Notes: generated from the sequence alone by a model not told the origin. A DNA stretch of 64,000 bases from Forficula auricularia (GCA_024734495.1 JALMQS010000128.1:25088711-25152710), one strand, 5' to 3'. Counted from the first letter of the stretch, positions 1 to 11,008 are shown. Made by a program: numbers and translations.

Positions 1-532
1 AGAGCTGGTTGAAGCTATTGGAGTCTGCTGAGTCTTAAGTCTCATGCGCGATCAAAAACAATTCTCGTTAATCTGTTAATTATTCTTTTGATAAGTTATT
101 AATGAGAAAATTAACTTCACTCATTTCAAGTTAGAATTATATAAATTTGGATATTATTTTCTATCATTTTAATATTTGACAAACTCGCTCTGCCTTGGAT
201 TCGCGGATCGAACTCTGAAATACAGAGAAACTTATGATTAATGATATGGCATGTACACCTAACACATAGTGTCTGATCGGGCGCTCTTGACTGGGAGATT
301 GAATATATGCAATATCTCAGATTTAAATCAACTTGGCCGGAACAAAAAATTGATCGCTCACTGCCAAAAACCCCATGTTACATTAGATGGGAAACTCTGC
401 ATGCGCTCTGAGGCACAGTGTTGTAACCGAGATAGGGGCTTGAAACTTGGGGGATATTTTTTTTTATTTATTTCGAACTAGATGAGCTCTCTGCCAGCGT
501 AAAAATTCGAAAATACTCCAAATAAGAACCAC
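1..532. other. Spacer, no gene seen
   Basis: AT-rich sequence with stops in all frames. A 70-codon open frame at 269-481 has no recognisable domain, no flanking splice sites that I trust and low-complexity ends, so I do not call it a gene. Confidence 0.5.
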
Positions 533-791
533 CCTAATATATATACATAATCTGTGGTCCACTAGAAAACTAGAAATGCAAAAACTGGTGGAGTGGGGAG
601 CTGGTGGAGGGGGGTTCAGGGCAGGGCGGGTGCTGTGCACGGGGGTGGTAGGGGCAGGGGTCCAAGGGTGGGGGGTGGTGGGGGAGTGACGGGGTGATTT
701 TTATCAGAATTTTAAATTAAAAATAATATCAATATATAACTTTTAACTGAAGCAAAAAGTTGCCGAGCATCGCTCGGTGGCTCCAGCTACT
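533..791 (+). mobile_element. Helitron-like 3' end fragment
   Basis: A G-rich stretch (590-690) is followed by AT-rich sequence and a compact hairpin at 763-777, CCGAGCATCGCTCGG, about ten bases before the boundary at CAGCTACT. The same tail recurs at 58650-58735 and, degenerated, at 59403-59435. A short hairpin just inside the 3' boundary is typical of Helitrons, but the expected terminal CTRR is not matched exactly here (CTAC), so 'Helitron-like' is an inference. The part at 540-580 is also shared with the tandem repeats at 12651-13010. Confidence 0.45.
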
Positions 792-2027
792 TAGATATTA
801 ATAGTGTATATTACATAAGGTGAATTGTAAGAAGCATATTATTTCACGAACAAATTAATTCGGTACTAGTCATAAGTTTTTGTTACATATTTTACAGCTC
901 TTTTAAAATTTTAATCCATCAAATCTTAGATAACATAGCTGAGTGCACATATAGCATCTCAGACTCAGATTAAAGATCTGTTGTCTTGGTTTCGGGTCCA
1001 ACTAGCAAAAATTATTTAATTTAATAATTTCTAACGACAAATAAAATATTGCTCGCTCCCCACCACCTTTGAGAGCCCTTAAGATTACACCTGCTAACCA
1101 CCTGTACTTTTGACATTTCTATCATGCATTTACCGATATTGGCAACACACTGTAGGAAATATGCCGTGAAAATATATATTTTCATATGCTGACACTAGAA
1201 AAAGGCGGGTCATCCAGAAGCGCGGGCTCTCCTGTACACCCTCAGGCTGGCCCTGAATTTTGGTTTTTATGCATAAATCACAAAATAAATAAATAAATTA
1301 CGAATAGTCATTCCGCGAGTCCATTGATGATTATTTTTTCAATGATTTTCTCATTATTCGAACTTCATTCTAAAACTCTCAACGAATTTTAGGAATTTTT
1401 CTATAACTTTTACCCACTCGAAACATAATATAACTTCTTGTTCTCTGAATTTACCTCATTTAATAATTCTAAGATTTTTCTTTTATTTAAAGTGCAAAGT
1501 ATTAAGTATATGTTTAATTTGGTTACGTGCTCAGGCCTCTTCCCCCAAATTATATCTACATAAATAAAAATGTACTGTTACGCTTAAGTGATAGGTTGAA
1601 GGATCTCCGAAAGTTCTTCACCGATTTCTTTGAAATTTTCACACAACATTCTCATTCAAATACACGAGTGTTTTTATAGATTTTATAGACCTGTGGCATG
1701 TAAAAAATATTTTTTTTTTCGAGGAAACAACGCCAGCGCCTCTCTGGGGTGGGGGGGGGGGGGGTAAAAGCAAACAAACAAGATGGCCGATAATAGCTTT
1801 TTGGAAATGTTTCAACTGTCAATATTATTTTTGGTTAAGGGAACAATTTTGACAAGTAATATATAATTCATTAACCATAAAACGAGACGCTCCCCGCCAG
1901 CTAGTTTAATATAAATACAATTCTTCGAAAAATTAAATATAAAATATATTTTAAAATCTATTTTTAATATGACTTTTATTACAATATTTTTATATTTTAA
2001 TATGTAGGTACTTATATTAAGGTAAAC
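792..2027. other. Spacer, no gene seen
   Basis: AT-rich with stops in all frames. A run of about 14 G lies near 1751-1764. No exon, RNA gene or repeat boundary could be supported. Confidence 0.5.
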
Positions 2028-2926
2028 CCTCCAGTAATGGGCCGGTTTTGAAGTAAAACTGAGTTTCCACTGCTACATATTAAGCAAACTGGTCTAAATT
2101 TTTAACTGTCATTCGATTATCTGGCCTAAATCTATAACCGCAATTTTAGCACACTGGTTCCATTTACAAAAATAAAAAAAAATATACCATAACTAACCTG
2201 ATACACTGATAATGGGTCAGTATTTTATCCGACGTACCAGTAATGGGCCATCGTTTGAATAATCAAGTCTATAACATCAGAGAATTACAAAGAGGTGTAA
2301 CTAAAAACAAAATTTATCTGTTTTATTCATATTTTTCTAAAACTTTAAAGAAAATGCCGATGCCTCAGTAATGGGCCAGCCCGGCCCATTATTGGAATCC
2401 ATTCATAGTACAATGACCGTTTCCTGTACTGATCAGTTAGGTTTCGATCGAGGTTCTCAACAGTAAGCTTAATTCAGAATGATACCATGTTCTTATGTTG
2501 GTCCGGGCTGGCCCATTACTGGGACAGTTGAACAATTCGTGATCCCATGATGGGCCACCCTATTTTGGCAATGAAATCTTAAGTTTTTCATCATTTATGC
2601 ACTGTACAATTTGAATTATACATATTATCGTACTAAATATTCCTTAAAGTCACTAAACAGGCATTATAGTAAATAAATATTATTTGTTGAAAAAAATCAC
2701 TTTCCTTAACAGATTTCTTAATCAGAAGTTAAAACAATCACAAATATTCGTCTCTTTAGCAGAATAATCCAAACACTTGACACAAAGTAAAGGAATGAAC
2801 TGAATTCCAGTGCTAAGGTATCCTAGCAGGAAGTAGTCAATGACCCTTATCCCTTCCACTGCCCTAGGTAACAAAAGACCCTTCATTTCTCAACATTTTT
2901 AAGGGGTGGCCCATTATAGGAGATAA
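2028..2926. repeat. Cluster of CAGTAATGGGCC motifs in both orientations
   Basis: The motif (C)CAGTAATGGGCC or its reverse complement occurs at about 2031-2044, 2232-2246, 2368-2396 (two copies back to back in opposite orientations), 2504-2522, 2546-2560 and 2905-2922. The outermost copies face each other, so the block could be a roughly 900 bp element with motif-bearing inverted ends and internal copies, such as transposase binding sites. It sits directly upstream of the first coding exon of Gemin2, so a promoter or 5' intron location is also possible. No ORF lies inside. Confidence 0.45.
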
Positions 2927-3021
2927 AATTTTATTTCTGTAAATGTATTCTTTAATAATAATAAAAAAATAAAAATAATAAATTTGATATCAAATCTTTT
3001 TTTTCTTAGATCTTCATTATC

Positions 3022-4928
3022 ATGGGCTCCAAGGAAGAATTCCAAGAAGTCGCATTTCCTCTTGAGCCAAGAAAGAAGATAAATTTGTCTCTACCACCCC
3101 AGGATGGTAATGATTATCTTCATAGAGTAATCATCGAGAAAAATAGTATCGATGAAGTTGTAACTGTCTCACCTAAAAAATCCAAAAGAAATTATATACA
3201 AACACCTATATCACTAATCGAGTATACCTCAACACTTCCTCAAGAATTAATTCCAACAAAAGAATGGAAACAATTACAAGTTGGAAATTTTCGTAGAGTA
3301 AGAGATTTAATGACTTATCTTAGAACGTCAAGCCATCATAAAAAACCCAACAATTTACCAAGTTTGTAAAATTATAAACATGTTATTAAATACTTTAACG
3401 TTTATATACTTGCTTCAAATTAAAAGAATATACCGGGTGAGTTTTTTATCTTGAGACAGTCTTATAACTCAAAAACAGTGCATTATATGAAAAAAGTTTC
3501 AAATAAAAGTTTATTTATATGGAGGGGGAAACTAAACTACGCTATTGTTTGTTTACCTACAACAAGCTTTCAAGGGTATTTCAAGGTCAAGTTCTGTTTT
3601 TTAAATGGAAACCTATATATTTGTTTACATATTCTGAATCTACGAAAAAAACTGAACAACTTTCATTAGAACTATTTTTTTATTCGACATCAAATAAACA
3701 AAATATTAAATCAATTAGATCTCAGAAAAAAACCCTAATAATTATTTTTAACAATTATTCAGCTTAATTATCAAATAATAATGATTAAATAATTAATTAT
3801 TAAATAAATAATTATTAAATCGAAAAGTCAAAACAATGAAAATAAGTGTTTATAATGATCTTAAAACTTCATTATACACAGATTTAAGAGATTATTTTCT
3901 ACTTATTAGAACAACTTAAAATTCTTGAGTTTAAAAAAGTTTATTTCTCGTGTCAATCCAGTAGATAGTTATATTGTATTACCATAATAAAAATGGATCA
4001 TTTTTTGTTGAAGACAGAATTAAAATGGTCATAATTTATGGTGAATATGGAAGAAGTGTTATGGGGCTGCCATTGAAATGGATGCCGAGCATTTCCTGAC
4101 AGGGATACACCCTCACGAGCTTCATTTTATCGTGTTGTAAATCTGTTAAAAAAACATCAGGAAATGTAAAGGGTACGAAGAAACCGAAACATGCCAAAAT
4201 AACGAAATTGAAACTGGACTTCATCCAGAAAACTTGCGATAACACTCTGGAATATCACAGAACAGTGTGGAAAATTTATTAGATTATTAATTATTATTAA
4301 ATTATTTATTTAATAATTAAATATTTGATCATTATTATATGATAATTAAGTTGAATAATTGTTAAAAATAATTATTAGGGTTTTTTTTTGAGATCTAATT
4401 GATTTAATATTTTTTAATTTGATGTAGAATAAAAAAATAGTTCTTATTGAAAGTTGTTCAGTTTTTTTCGTAGATTCAGAATATGTAAACAAATATATAG
4501 GTTTCCATTTAAAAAACAGAACTTGACCTTGAAATACCCTTGAAAGCTTGTTGTAGGTAAACAAACAATAGCGTAGTTTAGTTTCCCTCTCCATATAAAT
4601 AAACTTTTATTTGAAACTTTTTTTCATATAATGCACTGTTTTTGAGTTATAAGACTGTCTCATGATAAAAACTCACCCGGTATATAAAAATATATATATA
4701 ATATATATATAGATGTGGTTTCACAGAATAAAATTACAACAGTTTAAAAATAAAACTCAATATATTTCGGCTATTCACCTATTCAGGAGTTACATTAGAC
4801 TAATGTAACTCCTGAAGATGGGTGACTAACATTTGTCTAATGTAACTCCTGAAGATGAGTGAATAGCCCGAAATATATTGAGTTTTATTTTTAAACTGTT
4901 AGTAATTTTATTCCTGTGAAACCCCACA

Positions 4929-4986
<58 letters not shown>

Positions 4987-5474
4987 ATATATATTCTTTA
5001 TTTACTTTTATTTACTATGTTTCACTTACAACCAACACCGCTTTTCTTAGAAGTAATTATTCCAAATTGTTTTCAGGTAAAAATGAAAATGAAAAATGGC
5101 GAAAATATTGCTTCGGCGACAAAGAAGCAGAACCTCATTTGCCAACTGTATCCATAATGTTTTCCATGAATCAAAATGTTTTACTTAGTCTTCTTGAGTT
5201 ACATATTGAATGGCTGACTGAAGATAATGATCTCACATTATTGGCAGGAAGATGGCTCTATGCACTTTTAGCCTGTCTCGATGAACCTCTTCTCCCAGAT
5301 GCACATGATCTGATTCGTAAATTGGCTAGAACTTGTGGCAATATTAGAGCTAAACTGAAAGATCCAAATATCGAATCAGTAGCTCCAACAACACTCTTCA
5401 TATGTCTTGTAGCAAACTATTTTAAACAGCTGGATCTTGAAGATAAAACTGAATCAGATTCCACTGTATCATAA
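3022..5474 (+). CDS. Gemin2: Gemin2 (SMN-interacting protein 1), two coding exons
   Basis: Gemin2 is a core subunit of the SMN complex, which loads the Sm ring onto spliceosomal snRNAs in the cytoplasm. Exon A (coding 3022-3365) has the conserved N-terminal block PPQDGNDYLHRV at residues 26-37. Exon B (5051-5474, stop TAA) carries WRKYCFGD and the helical C-terminal core GRWLYALLACLDEPLLPDAH with LIRKLARTCGNIR, which contacts SMN in known structures. The junction 3365|5051 is GT-AG (donor tttGTAAAA, acceptor TTCTTAG) and keeps the frame. An AG at 5075-5076 would break it. The product is about 255 residues, a normal length. An acceptor at 3008-3009 precedes the chosen ATG, so at least one 5' exon is probably non-coding. 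The 1.7 kb intron is filled by two mobile elements. Identification is from family recall, not a search. Confidence 0.88.
3431..4682. mobile_element. DNA transposon with about 340 bp inverted ends and a DUF4817-type remnant
   Basis: The ends are mirror images: TACCGGGTGAG at 3431 and its complement at 4672-4682, with arms 3431-3780 and 4330-4682 pairing almost completely. Flanking TA/TATA suggests a TA-type target. Between the arms (about 3995-4290, + strand) a frameshifted sequence reads, piecewise, IYGEYGRSV, a PDRD-like stretch and GISQNSVWKI, the pattern of the DUF4817 helix-turn-helix found in many insect transposases. Stops and shifts make it non-functional. The catalytic DDE part is missing, so this is an internally deleted copy. 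It lies wholly inside the Gemin2 intron. Confidence 0.7.
4686..5043. mobile_element. Palindromic element with hammerhead-like motif (copy 1)
   Basis: A left arm (4711-4800) is the inverted image of 4840-4932, followed by a TA microsatellite and a tail ending near 5043 that resembles the ends of the copies at 5861 and 62274 (TTTATTTACTTTTATTTAC then CAACACC). At 4844-4885 the sequence ACTC-CTGAAGATG...CCCGAAATATATT-GAGT resembles a hammerhead ribozyme core (see findings). The element ends only a few bases before the Gemin2 acceptor at 5050. Confidence 0.55.
4927..4984. repeat. (TA)n microsatellite
   Basis: More than 25 TA units run from about 4930 to 4982 at the right edge of the palindromic element. 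Confidence 0.9.
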
Positions 5475-5860
5475 ATATGTTATAAGCATATAATTTTTTG
5501 ATAAGACTTATCAATCTAATCTTTATTATTATTTCTAATATTATATAAATAAATATATAACTTTTATTCTTTTACACTCTAACTTCTTTATTCTAATAGA
5601 TTTTTTATCATTCTAGATGCATCTTAAATTCGGCCTCCCTAGATTCTTTGATCCATAATTCAAATGTTCTGCTCTTTCCCCTTTTTTGATAAAGAGTCAA
5701 CAAAAACTGCAATTTTAAATCAATGAAAAAAACAAGTTTTTTTACTGCTCATATTTATTGAAATCATTGTAATTAGTGAACATGGGAATTATATGTGGAA
5801 AATAAATCGGCCAACTGGCATTGGTTAGTATTTCTTCTAAGATGTTGAATAATTAATTAG
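5475..5860. other. Gemin2 3' flank
   Basis: AT-rich sequence after the Gemin2 stop. AATAAA-like strings (for example around 5547-5553) could serve for polyadenylation. Nothing else is recognisable. Confidence 0.5.
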
Positions 5861-6200
5861 GATTGTGGTGTTGGTGCAAGGTGAAACATCTTTAATAAAG
5901 ATAAAAGTAAATAAATATTATATGCAATATTCATTTACTATGAGTTGAGATTTCTAGGTCACTTGTTTCGCATTAAAATTAAAAAAAAAAGATGTAAATT
6001 TTTTCAATATATATATATATTCGAGCTGTAAGTTATAATTCTGTACTTTCCTGAAGATGAGCTTACAGCTCGAAATATATATATTGAAAAATGTACATCT
6101 TTTATTTTTTAATTTTAATGTGAAACAAGTGACTTAGAAATCTTAACTCATAGTAAATGAATATTGCATATAATATTTATTTACTTTTATCTTTAAGATA
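5861..6200. mobile_element. Palindromic element with hammerhead-like motif (copy 2)
   Basis: A roughly 340 bp near-perfect hairpin: 5888-6020 pairs with 6065-6200. The start (GATTGTGGTGTTGGTG) matches, inverted, the end of the copy at 61908-62274, so the two are homologous elements in opposite orientation. At 6043-6096 the right arm holds GTAC-TTTC, CTGAAGA, a 4 bp stem GAGC/GCTC with a 5 nt loop, CGAAA, an AT stretch, and GAAAAATGTAC: a three-way arrangement like a hammerhead. The left arm has only the 3' half of this motif. Confidence 0.65.
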
Positions 6201-6239
6201 GGAACGTGGTTAAGCAGTTTCGGTCAATCGAAATCAATA

Positions 6240-6600
6240 TTGTGACATGAACCAAAGTTTTTTTTTCATCATTTGAACAATTTCGACTTAGAAAACATGT
6301 GGTTCCAGCAGGATATGGCTAATTGTAAACATGCTGATGAAAATATTGCTTCATTGCAGGGAAAGTTCTTTGACAGTGTACATTTTCGACGTGGAAATAA
6401 GAATTGTCCACCACGATTGTAGGTTTTAACACCCTTATACTTTTTTCTCTGCGGTTTTGTTAAATCTCAAATGTATGCCAAGAATCCAAAAACCATCGAT
6501 GACCTTATATCCAACATCACTCGTGCTATATCCATATATGGGAATCCATTATTGAAAATTGTCCTCCAAGAGTCGTCACCTGTATCAGCAGGCCCCTCTT
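6240..6600 (+). pseudogene. Transposase C-terminal fragment, mariner/DUF4817 type
   Basis: Frame +1 of 6286 onward reads WFQQD (the second catalytic D region), FDSVHFRRG, PPR, an in-frame stop, LTPLYFFLCGFVKS, and then YAKNPKTIDDLISNI. This is the C-terminal third of the DDE transposases that accompany DUF4817 in insects. The final catalytic region is altered (LY where LD is usual), and a stop and a missing N-terminal part show it is dead. It may be the lost half of the same family as the element in the Gemin2 intron. Confidence 0.7.
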
Positions 6601-7045
6601 TTCCATTGGGCACTTGGGCAAGTGCCCGCGATCCATTGGGCTCCCTATTACTTCTATTTTAATATTGATGCTAGCAGAACACTTTGTATTTCTTTTAGAG
6701 GGGGCCCCATTATCCTAAAGTGCCCAGGGCTTCCAATAGATTAAAGAAGGCACTGTATATCAGGAGTCTAGGTGGCCATTAAGCCGATATTTTTTTCGAC
6801 ACATAATTCCCAAATGCACTAATAAACATCAACTTGTAAAAGAAATTGCCTTTTTCTAATTACATCTAATTGTGATTAGTGTGGTTCTTTGTTTTAACTG
6901 TAAAGAAAAAATTAATGTGTTTAAGAATAAGATAAATTAAAAGGATAGAATGTTTTTCGTAATAATATCAGACAATTGAGTTAAAGAAGGAGTCCCAAAT
7001 ATAGTGACGTCCGTCTTATTCAATATAAAACTCTGAATTTAATTC
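6601..7045. other. Spacer with a perfect hairpin
   Basis: GGGCACTT at 6608-6615 and AAGTGCCC at 6620-6627 form an 8 bp stem with a GGGC loop. Further GGGC/GCCC strings follow to 6727, suggesting a decayed GC-rich repeat. The rest is AT-rich with nothing recognisable. Confidence 0.4.
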
Positions 7046-7305
7046 ATATGTGCCCATAATTATGAAAGTGGTCTAAGTCATTGATTGTTAGTTTCGAGAT
7101 ATTTAAGGTTTTATAAAATGAACAAGATTCTAATTCTGTATAATGAGACAACTAGAAATCCAATTAACGGTTCAATTTTATGCGATTTTTCAAAACCGAC
7201 CTCTTCTACTGTACTTTTTAAATGGATGGAACATAAAATATGAAAAAACTAATTTTTTTAATTTTTTGACTTAGACCACTTTCATAACTATGGGCACATA
7301 TATCC
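7046..7305. mobile_element. MITE with about 36 bp inverted ends
   Basis: 7048-7083 (ATGTGCCCATAATTATGAAA, then GTGGTCTAAGTCA) is the inverted image of about 7265-7302 with one or two mismatches. The 260 bp element has no ORF. The core TGAAAGTGGTCTAAGTC is the same as in the outer ends of the DUF7869-bearing element at 10046-11447, so this could be its non-autonomous derivative. Confidence 0.7.
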
Positions 7306-7805
7306 AATTTCCTGAGATCTTATAAATTAATTAAATTATGGATACGATTTACCAAACAATTGCCTTTTTCATTGATTTAAAATTGCTGTTCTTGTCGAGA
7401 CTATTGTGGTATTTGTTAAAATGAGATAAAGTCCTAGAGAAGAAAGTAAGAGAAAAAATTTCTTTATATATATATATATTTTAGTTATTTTCTGCCCTTA
7501 CCGCTTTATTAATATATATTAAATAAAATTTTTTTATATTGGTGTCTTATAAGGGCAAAGGAAAGAGGATATTGTTGATGCAAACGAATACATACATAGA
7601 TAATTAAATACAATATATAGGCTGTCTCAAAAATGTGTACATCTGGGCAGGACTAAACTTTGAATAAAGAAAATTTAATATTAAAAGTTACTGGAAATTT
7701 GATGTTCAACATGAATTGCAAATACAATTTAGGAGAGAGTTTCAAACATATATCTCTACAGTCTTAAAACTGGTTTGACGCATCTACTAGCTTCTTCGAA
7801 TTGAA
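7306..7805. other. Spacer, nothing recognised
   Basis: AT-rich, with short TA runs near 7465. No coding or repeat structure could be supported. Confidence 0.45.
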
Positions 7806-7809
7806 TTAA

Positions 7810-8332
7810 GGTAGTTCTTTCATAAATGCAAAAATTCAAGAAGTCTTTGAAACTTGGAATCATTAAAAGCATAATACACATACTGTTAAAATTTGAAGAC
7901 GATTTACCACACCAAACATGAAATAATTGCAATTAAAAATGACATTTTTTACATAGGGTAGATAGGGAAAGGGTGGGGAAATGATCATTATTTTATTTTT
8001 TTTCATTGAAGGACTTTCACCATCTTGATGAAAAACTAATATTTGTTAGAATAATATATTCGGAGTAACTTAAAAAAAATTGAAATTATTTACCTCTTAG
8101 TTTTGATAAAAAACAAAAAAAACATATTTGGGCGATTATTTTTAGTGGAGGGGATATAAGCACAATGGCTTGGAAACGATCCGGCAAGTATGTGTGTATC
8201 CATATAGAGATTTCGTAGTGTGAGTGGACAGTCACGTTAAAAAAACATAACCTGAAATTTTAGTTCCGTTCATATTTATAGAGTGGTTACGAGGCTAAAA
8301 CTTTTTGTGTGGATTGTCGCGAAAGAACCTCC
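7810..8332. mobile_element. TTAA-flanked element, copy 1
   Basis: This 523 bp element is bounded by TTAA at 7806-7809 and 8333-8336. Its ends are GGTAGTTCTTTC and, inverted, GGAGGTTCTTTC. Three further copies (20283-20793, 37303-46853 split by a BEL element, 46858-47378) have the same sequence and always TTAA outside. The TTAA target resembles piggyBac elements, but no transposase is present and the ends are not a known piggyBac end that I recognise. Confidence 0.75.
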
Positions 8333-8740
8333 TTAAATGGCTCAAATAGCTTCCACAATTCTAAATAATGGGGACTTGATTCTTTTTGGAATGTAACTGT
8401 TCCAATGCCAGTGACTAAACATGCGAAAGACACTTGATTTTGAAAATTTCCATCTCACGATCCGCTTGCTTCAGAGATTTTTTAGGACGTCAGAATTAAA
8501 TATATATTTTAAACATTTAAGAATATCCACTAGAAATGTTCCTAAAGACTACGGAGTTCGACTAGTAAGAAAATATAGATGAAAACGTTAAAAAAAACTT
8601 CTGAGGCAAGCGAATCGGGAGAAGGAAATTTCAAAATCAATTGCCCATTTCATGTTAAACCACTATCATTGGAAGAGTTACATACCAAGAAGAATCTATT
8701 TCCAAGTCCCCAATAGGTGGAGTTGTGGCGGCAATTGGAG

Positions 8741-8880
8741 TCATTAAATTTAGGTAAGAGGCGGGTGGCTGCGTCAAACCAGTTTTAGAATTGTATTCTC
8801 GATGATGATTGAGACAGTGGCGCAACCACGGGGGGACTAAGGGGACTGAAGCCCCCCCCATGACAAGAAAAAAAATTAAC
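8741..8880. repeat. LINE 3' tail scrap and hAT-like end
   Basis: 8770-8812 (GCGTCAAACCAGTTTTAG and a TGATGATT tail) matches the last bases of the LINE at 9115-9680, so it is a severely 5'-truncated copy. It is followed at 8816 by CAGTGGCGCAACCACGGGGG, which looks like a hAT-type terminal sequence without a visible partner. Confidence 0.5.
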
Positions 8881-9114
8881 AAATGAGAAACCATCCCTGT
8901 AAATAAATTTCCTCAGAAAAATTACTATTCTCCATAGTACTCACTAGCGTTCAACAACGAGAATGGGACACGAAAAAGAGGAAGTATATTTGCATCAAGC
9001 AGAGGACACCATCTTTGTTTGCCCTTATAAGAAGTCTGCCACTATCAGCAAGATGAAAATTTGTTAACATTGTAGCTGCCCCGATTTTTATATTTTTAAT
9101 AGTATTTTATTCGA

Positions 9115-9690
9115 GGAAGTAAAATAACATGGGATGGAAGGAGCGAAAACGAAATTAAATCAAGAATTGCCCAAGCAAAAATGGGGTTTAATTCAAAACA
9201 AAAACTACTATGCTCCTCCTCAATCAGCTTAGAAAACAGAAGAAGTTGCTATTGAAGACATATGTATGGAGCATAGCCATGTACGGGTGTGAAACCTGGA
9301 CAATTAGAGAAGCGGAGAGAAAGAGATTAGAGGCTTTCGAAATGTGGTGCTACAGAAGAATGATGAATATCAAATGGATGAATAAAATTACAAATGAAGA
9401 AGTTCTTGGAAGAATCGGAGAAAGAAGAACCTTGTGGAAGAGTCTGAAGAAGTCAGATGATGGGGCACACACTGAGACATGGGGGACTGCTTAGGGATAT
9501 CTTGGAGGGGAGGTGGGAAAGAAAAGGGGAAGAGCCCAGATTAGAATATTTCAACCAAATAATTGGGGATATGGGATGCCAGACATTTAGAGAGGTCAAA
9601 CAGCTGGCGGGGGACAGAGTCGAGTGGAGACGGATTGTTGCATCAAACCAGTCTTAGGAATGTATACTCAATGATGATGATTTTATTCGA
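9115..9690 (+). pseudogene. 5'-truncated LINE, C-terminal reverse transcriptase region
   Basis: Reading across three frames gives WDGRSENEIKSRIAQAK, then YGCETWTIREAERKRLEAFE with YRRMMNIKWM, then GHTLRHGGLLRDILEG and a C-terminus ending in ASNQS and a stop, followed by the TGATGATGA tail typical of these insect LINEs (often annotated as endonuclease-reverse transcriptase). The catalytic RT core is absent. Frame changes near 9215 and 9460 show it is a pseudogene. Confidence 0.8.
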
Positions 9691-10045
9691 GTACTTATTT
9701 TATTTTTATAAAAATAAGTTCATATGTCCATACACATACTTTATCATACACCTTCTCCCTCCTTCGTATACTAAAATTACTTTAAATTAAATATAAATTT
9801 ATTTTTTTCAAAGAACTGATTTTTTATAATTTTTATTTTTATTTTTTGGAATACTTACGTGGATATTCATTTTCATAAGTTTTTAAAGGCACCTAGACAA
9901 AATTTTCCATCAATCGATCTAAGGGTCTATCCATTTTGTTAAGTTTTCAGATTCAACTTTGAAGATACAAGATTTAAGATTTATCCATATTCACGATTTG
10001 CCTTTAAAATGATAATGAATTCTAATTACAGATGATAAAAGATTT
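9691..10045. other. Spacer, nothing recognised
   Basis: AT-rich sequence between the LINE tail and the next element. An antisense open frame at 10026-10250 overlaps the inverted end of the next element and is not convincing. Confidence 0.4.
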
Positions 10046-10258
10046 GAGCCGTATATTTTGAAAGTAGCCTAAGTCCATTTTCCAAAAAAATCGAGTTAGC
10101 AACCTTAATAGTTACATTTTTACATGTTTTCATTCTGAAGCAATTTGATACTAATATATTTAAAATCATTAAGATTTTGTAACATGAAAATTTGCTGGTT
10201 AATGAAATTATATACAAGTTTGATTGATTTTGAAAGTGGCTTAACTCCATTTGTCATA

Positions 10259-11008
10259 GATCACCAATTTTTAATATCAGGACATTCATTTTTACCAAAT
10301 GATAGAGATTTTGGCGTAGTAGAAATGCCATTAAAAAAAATAATTTACTGTTCGTTCCCCAGGATTATTACAAGATTATTAAAAAGTGTCGAAAAGGTAA
10401 CAACTTTATTGTAAATGAAATGAGACAAGAAGATTTTGTATCAACAAAATTATTAGAAGACGCAATTTTTAAAAGGGTAAAGCATTCTAATGGAGAATCA
10501 ATAAACTGGTTAAAAATATGTTGGATGCGTTTTGTTAGAAATAAACCTTAAAAATTTTCTATAAGACATCAATGAATGAGAATGAAAATTTTAAAGTCCT
10601 GGATTTATTACCACGTCCGGCAAGGGCGGATCCAGGGGGGGGGCGGAGCGGGCGACCGCCCCCCATAGAAGGCCCGTGCCTGGCAAAAAAAAAAAAAATT
10701 TATTTTTTTTTAAAAATTTTTAAAATTGAAAATAAAGTCCTCTATATATATATATGTGTGTGTGGGGGCGCCTCTGACCCCCCCCCCCCCCCCGCTTGAC
10801 AATTCGATCTCGACACACTTTCGAGATAAAAAGTAAATCTTATATACATCGGGCACCTTATATACATTCTCCCCCCCCCCCCATAAAAATTCCTGGATCC
10901 GCCCTTGACGTCCGGGTAGACCAAGAAAGTTCTAATACGATATATACCACCGGAACATCATGATTTCTTCAAATCCCTTTCACACACACAAAATGTAGAT
11001 GAATAGTA
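10259..11008 (+). pseudogene. C-terminal part of a DUF7869-type protein, interrupted
   Basis: From 10259 the frame reads DHQFLISGHSFLPNDRDFG, then after a shift in an A-run VNEMRQEDFVSTKLLEDAI and GESINWLKICWMRF. Beyond the inserted MITE it reads IPPEHHDFFKSL near 10945-10980. This matches my recollection of the C-terminus of DUF7869 proteins, a multicopy, transposon-like family in insects with no known biochemical activity. There are at least two frame changes plus the 287 bp insertion, so it is dead. The N-terminal two thirds is missing. A profile search would decide the family. Confidence 0.55.
10621..10907. mobile_element. hAT-like MITE with 8 bp target duplication (copy 1)
   Basis: The ends are CAAGGGCGGATCCAGG and its inverted image CCTGGATCCGCCCTTG. 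The 8 bp direct repeat ACGTCCGG flanks it (10613-10620 and 10908-10915). Inside are long homopolymers of G, A and C. An 8 bp duplication and YARNG-type ends (CAAGG) fit the hAT superfamily. It sits inside the DUF7869 remnant, so it inserted later. Confidence 0.85.

Noticed and set aside
3519..4594. Two near-identical 82-codon open frames (3519-3767 + and 4346-4594 -)
   Set aside because: They are the two arms of one inverted repeat, so the same sequence read on opposite strands. No domain or start context.
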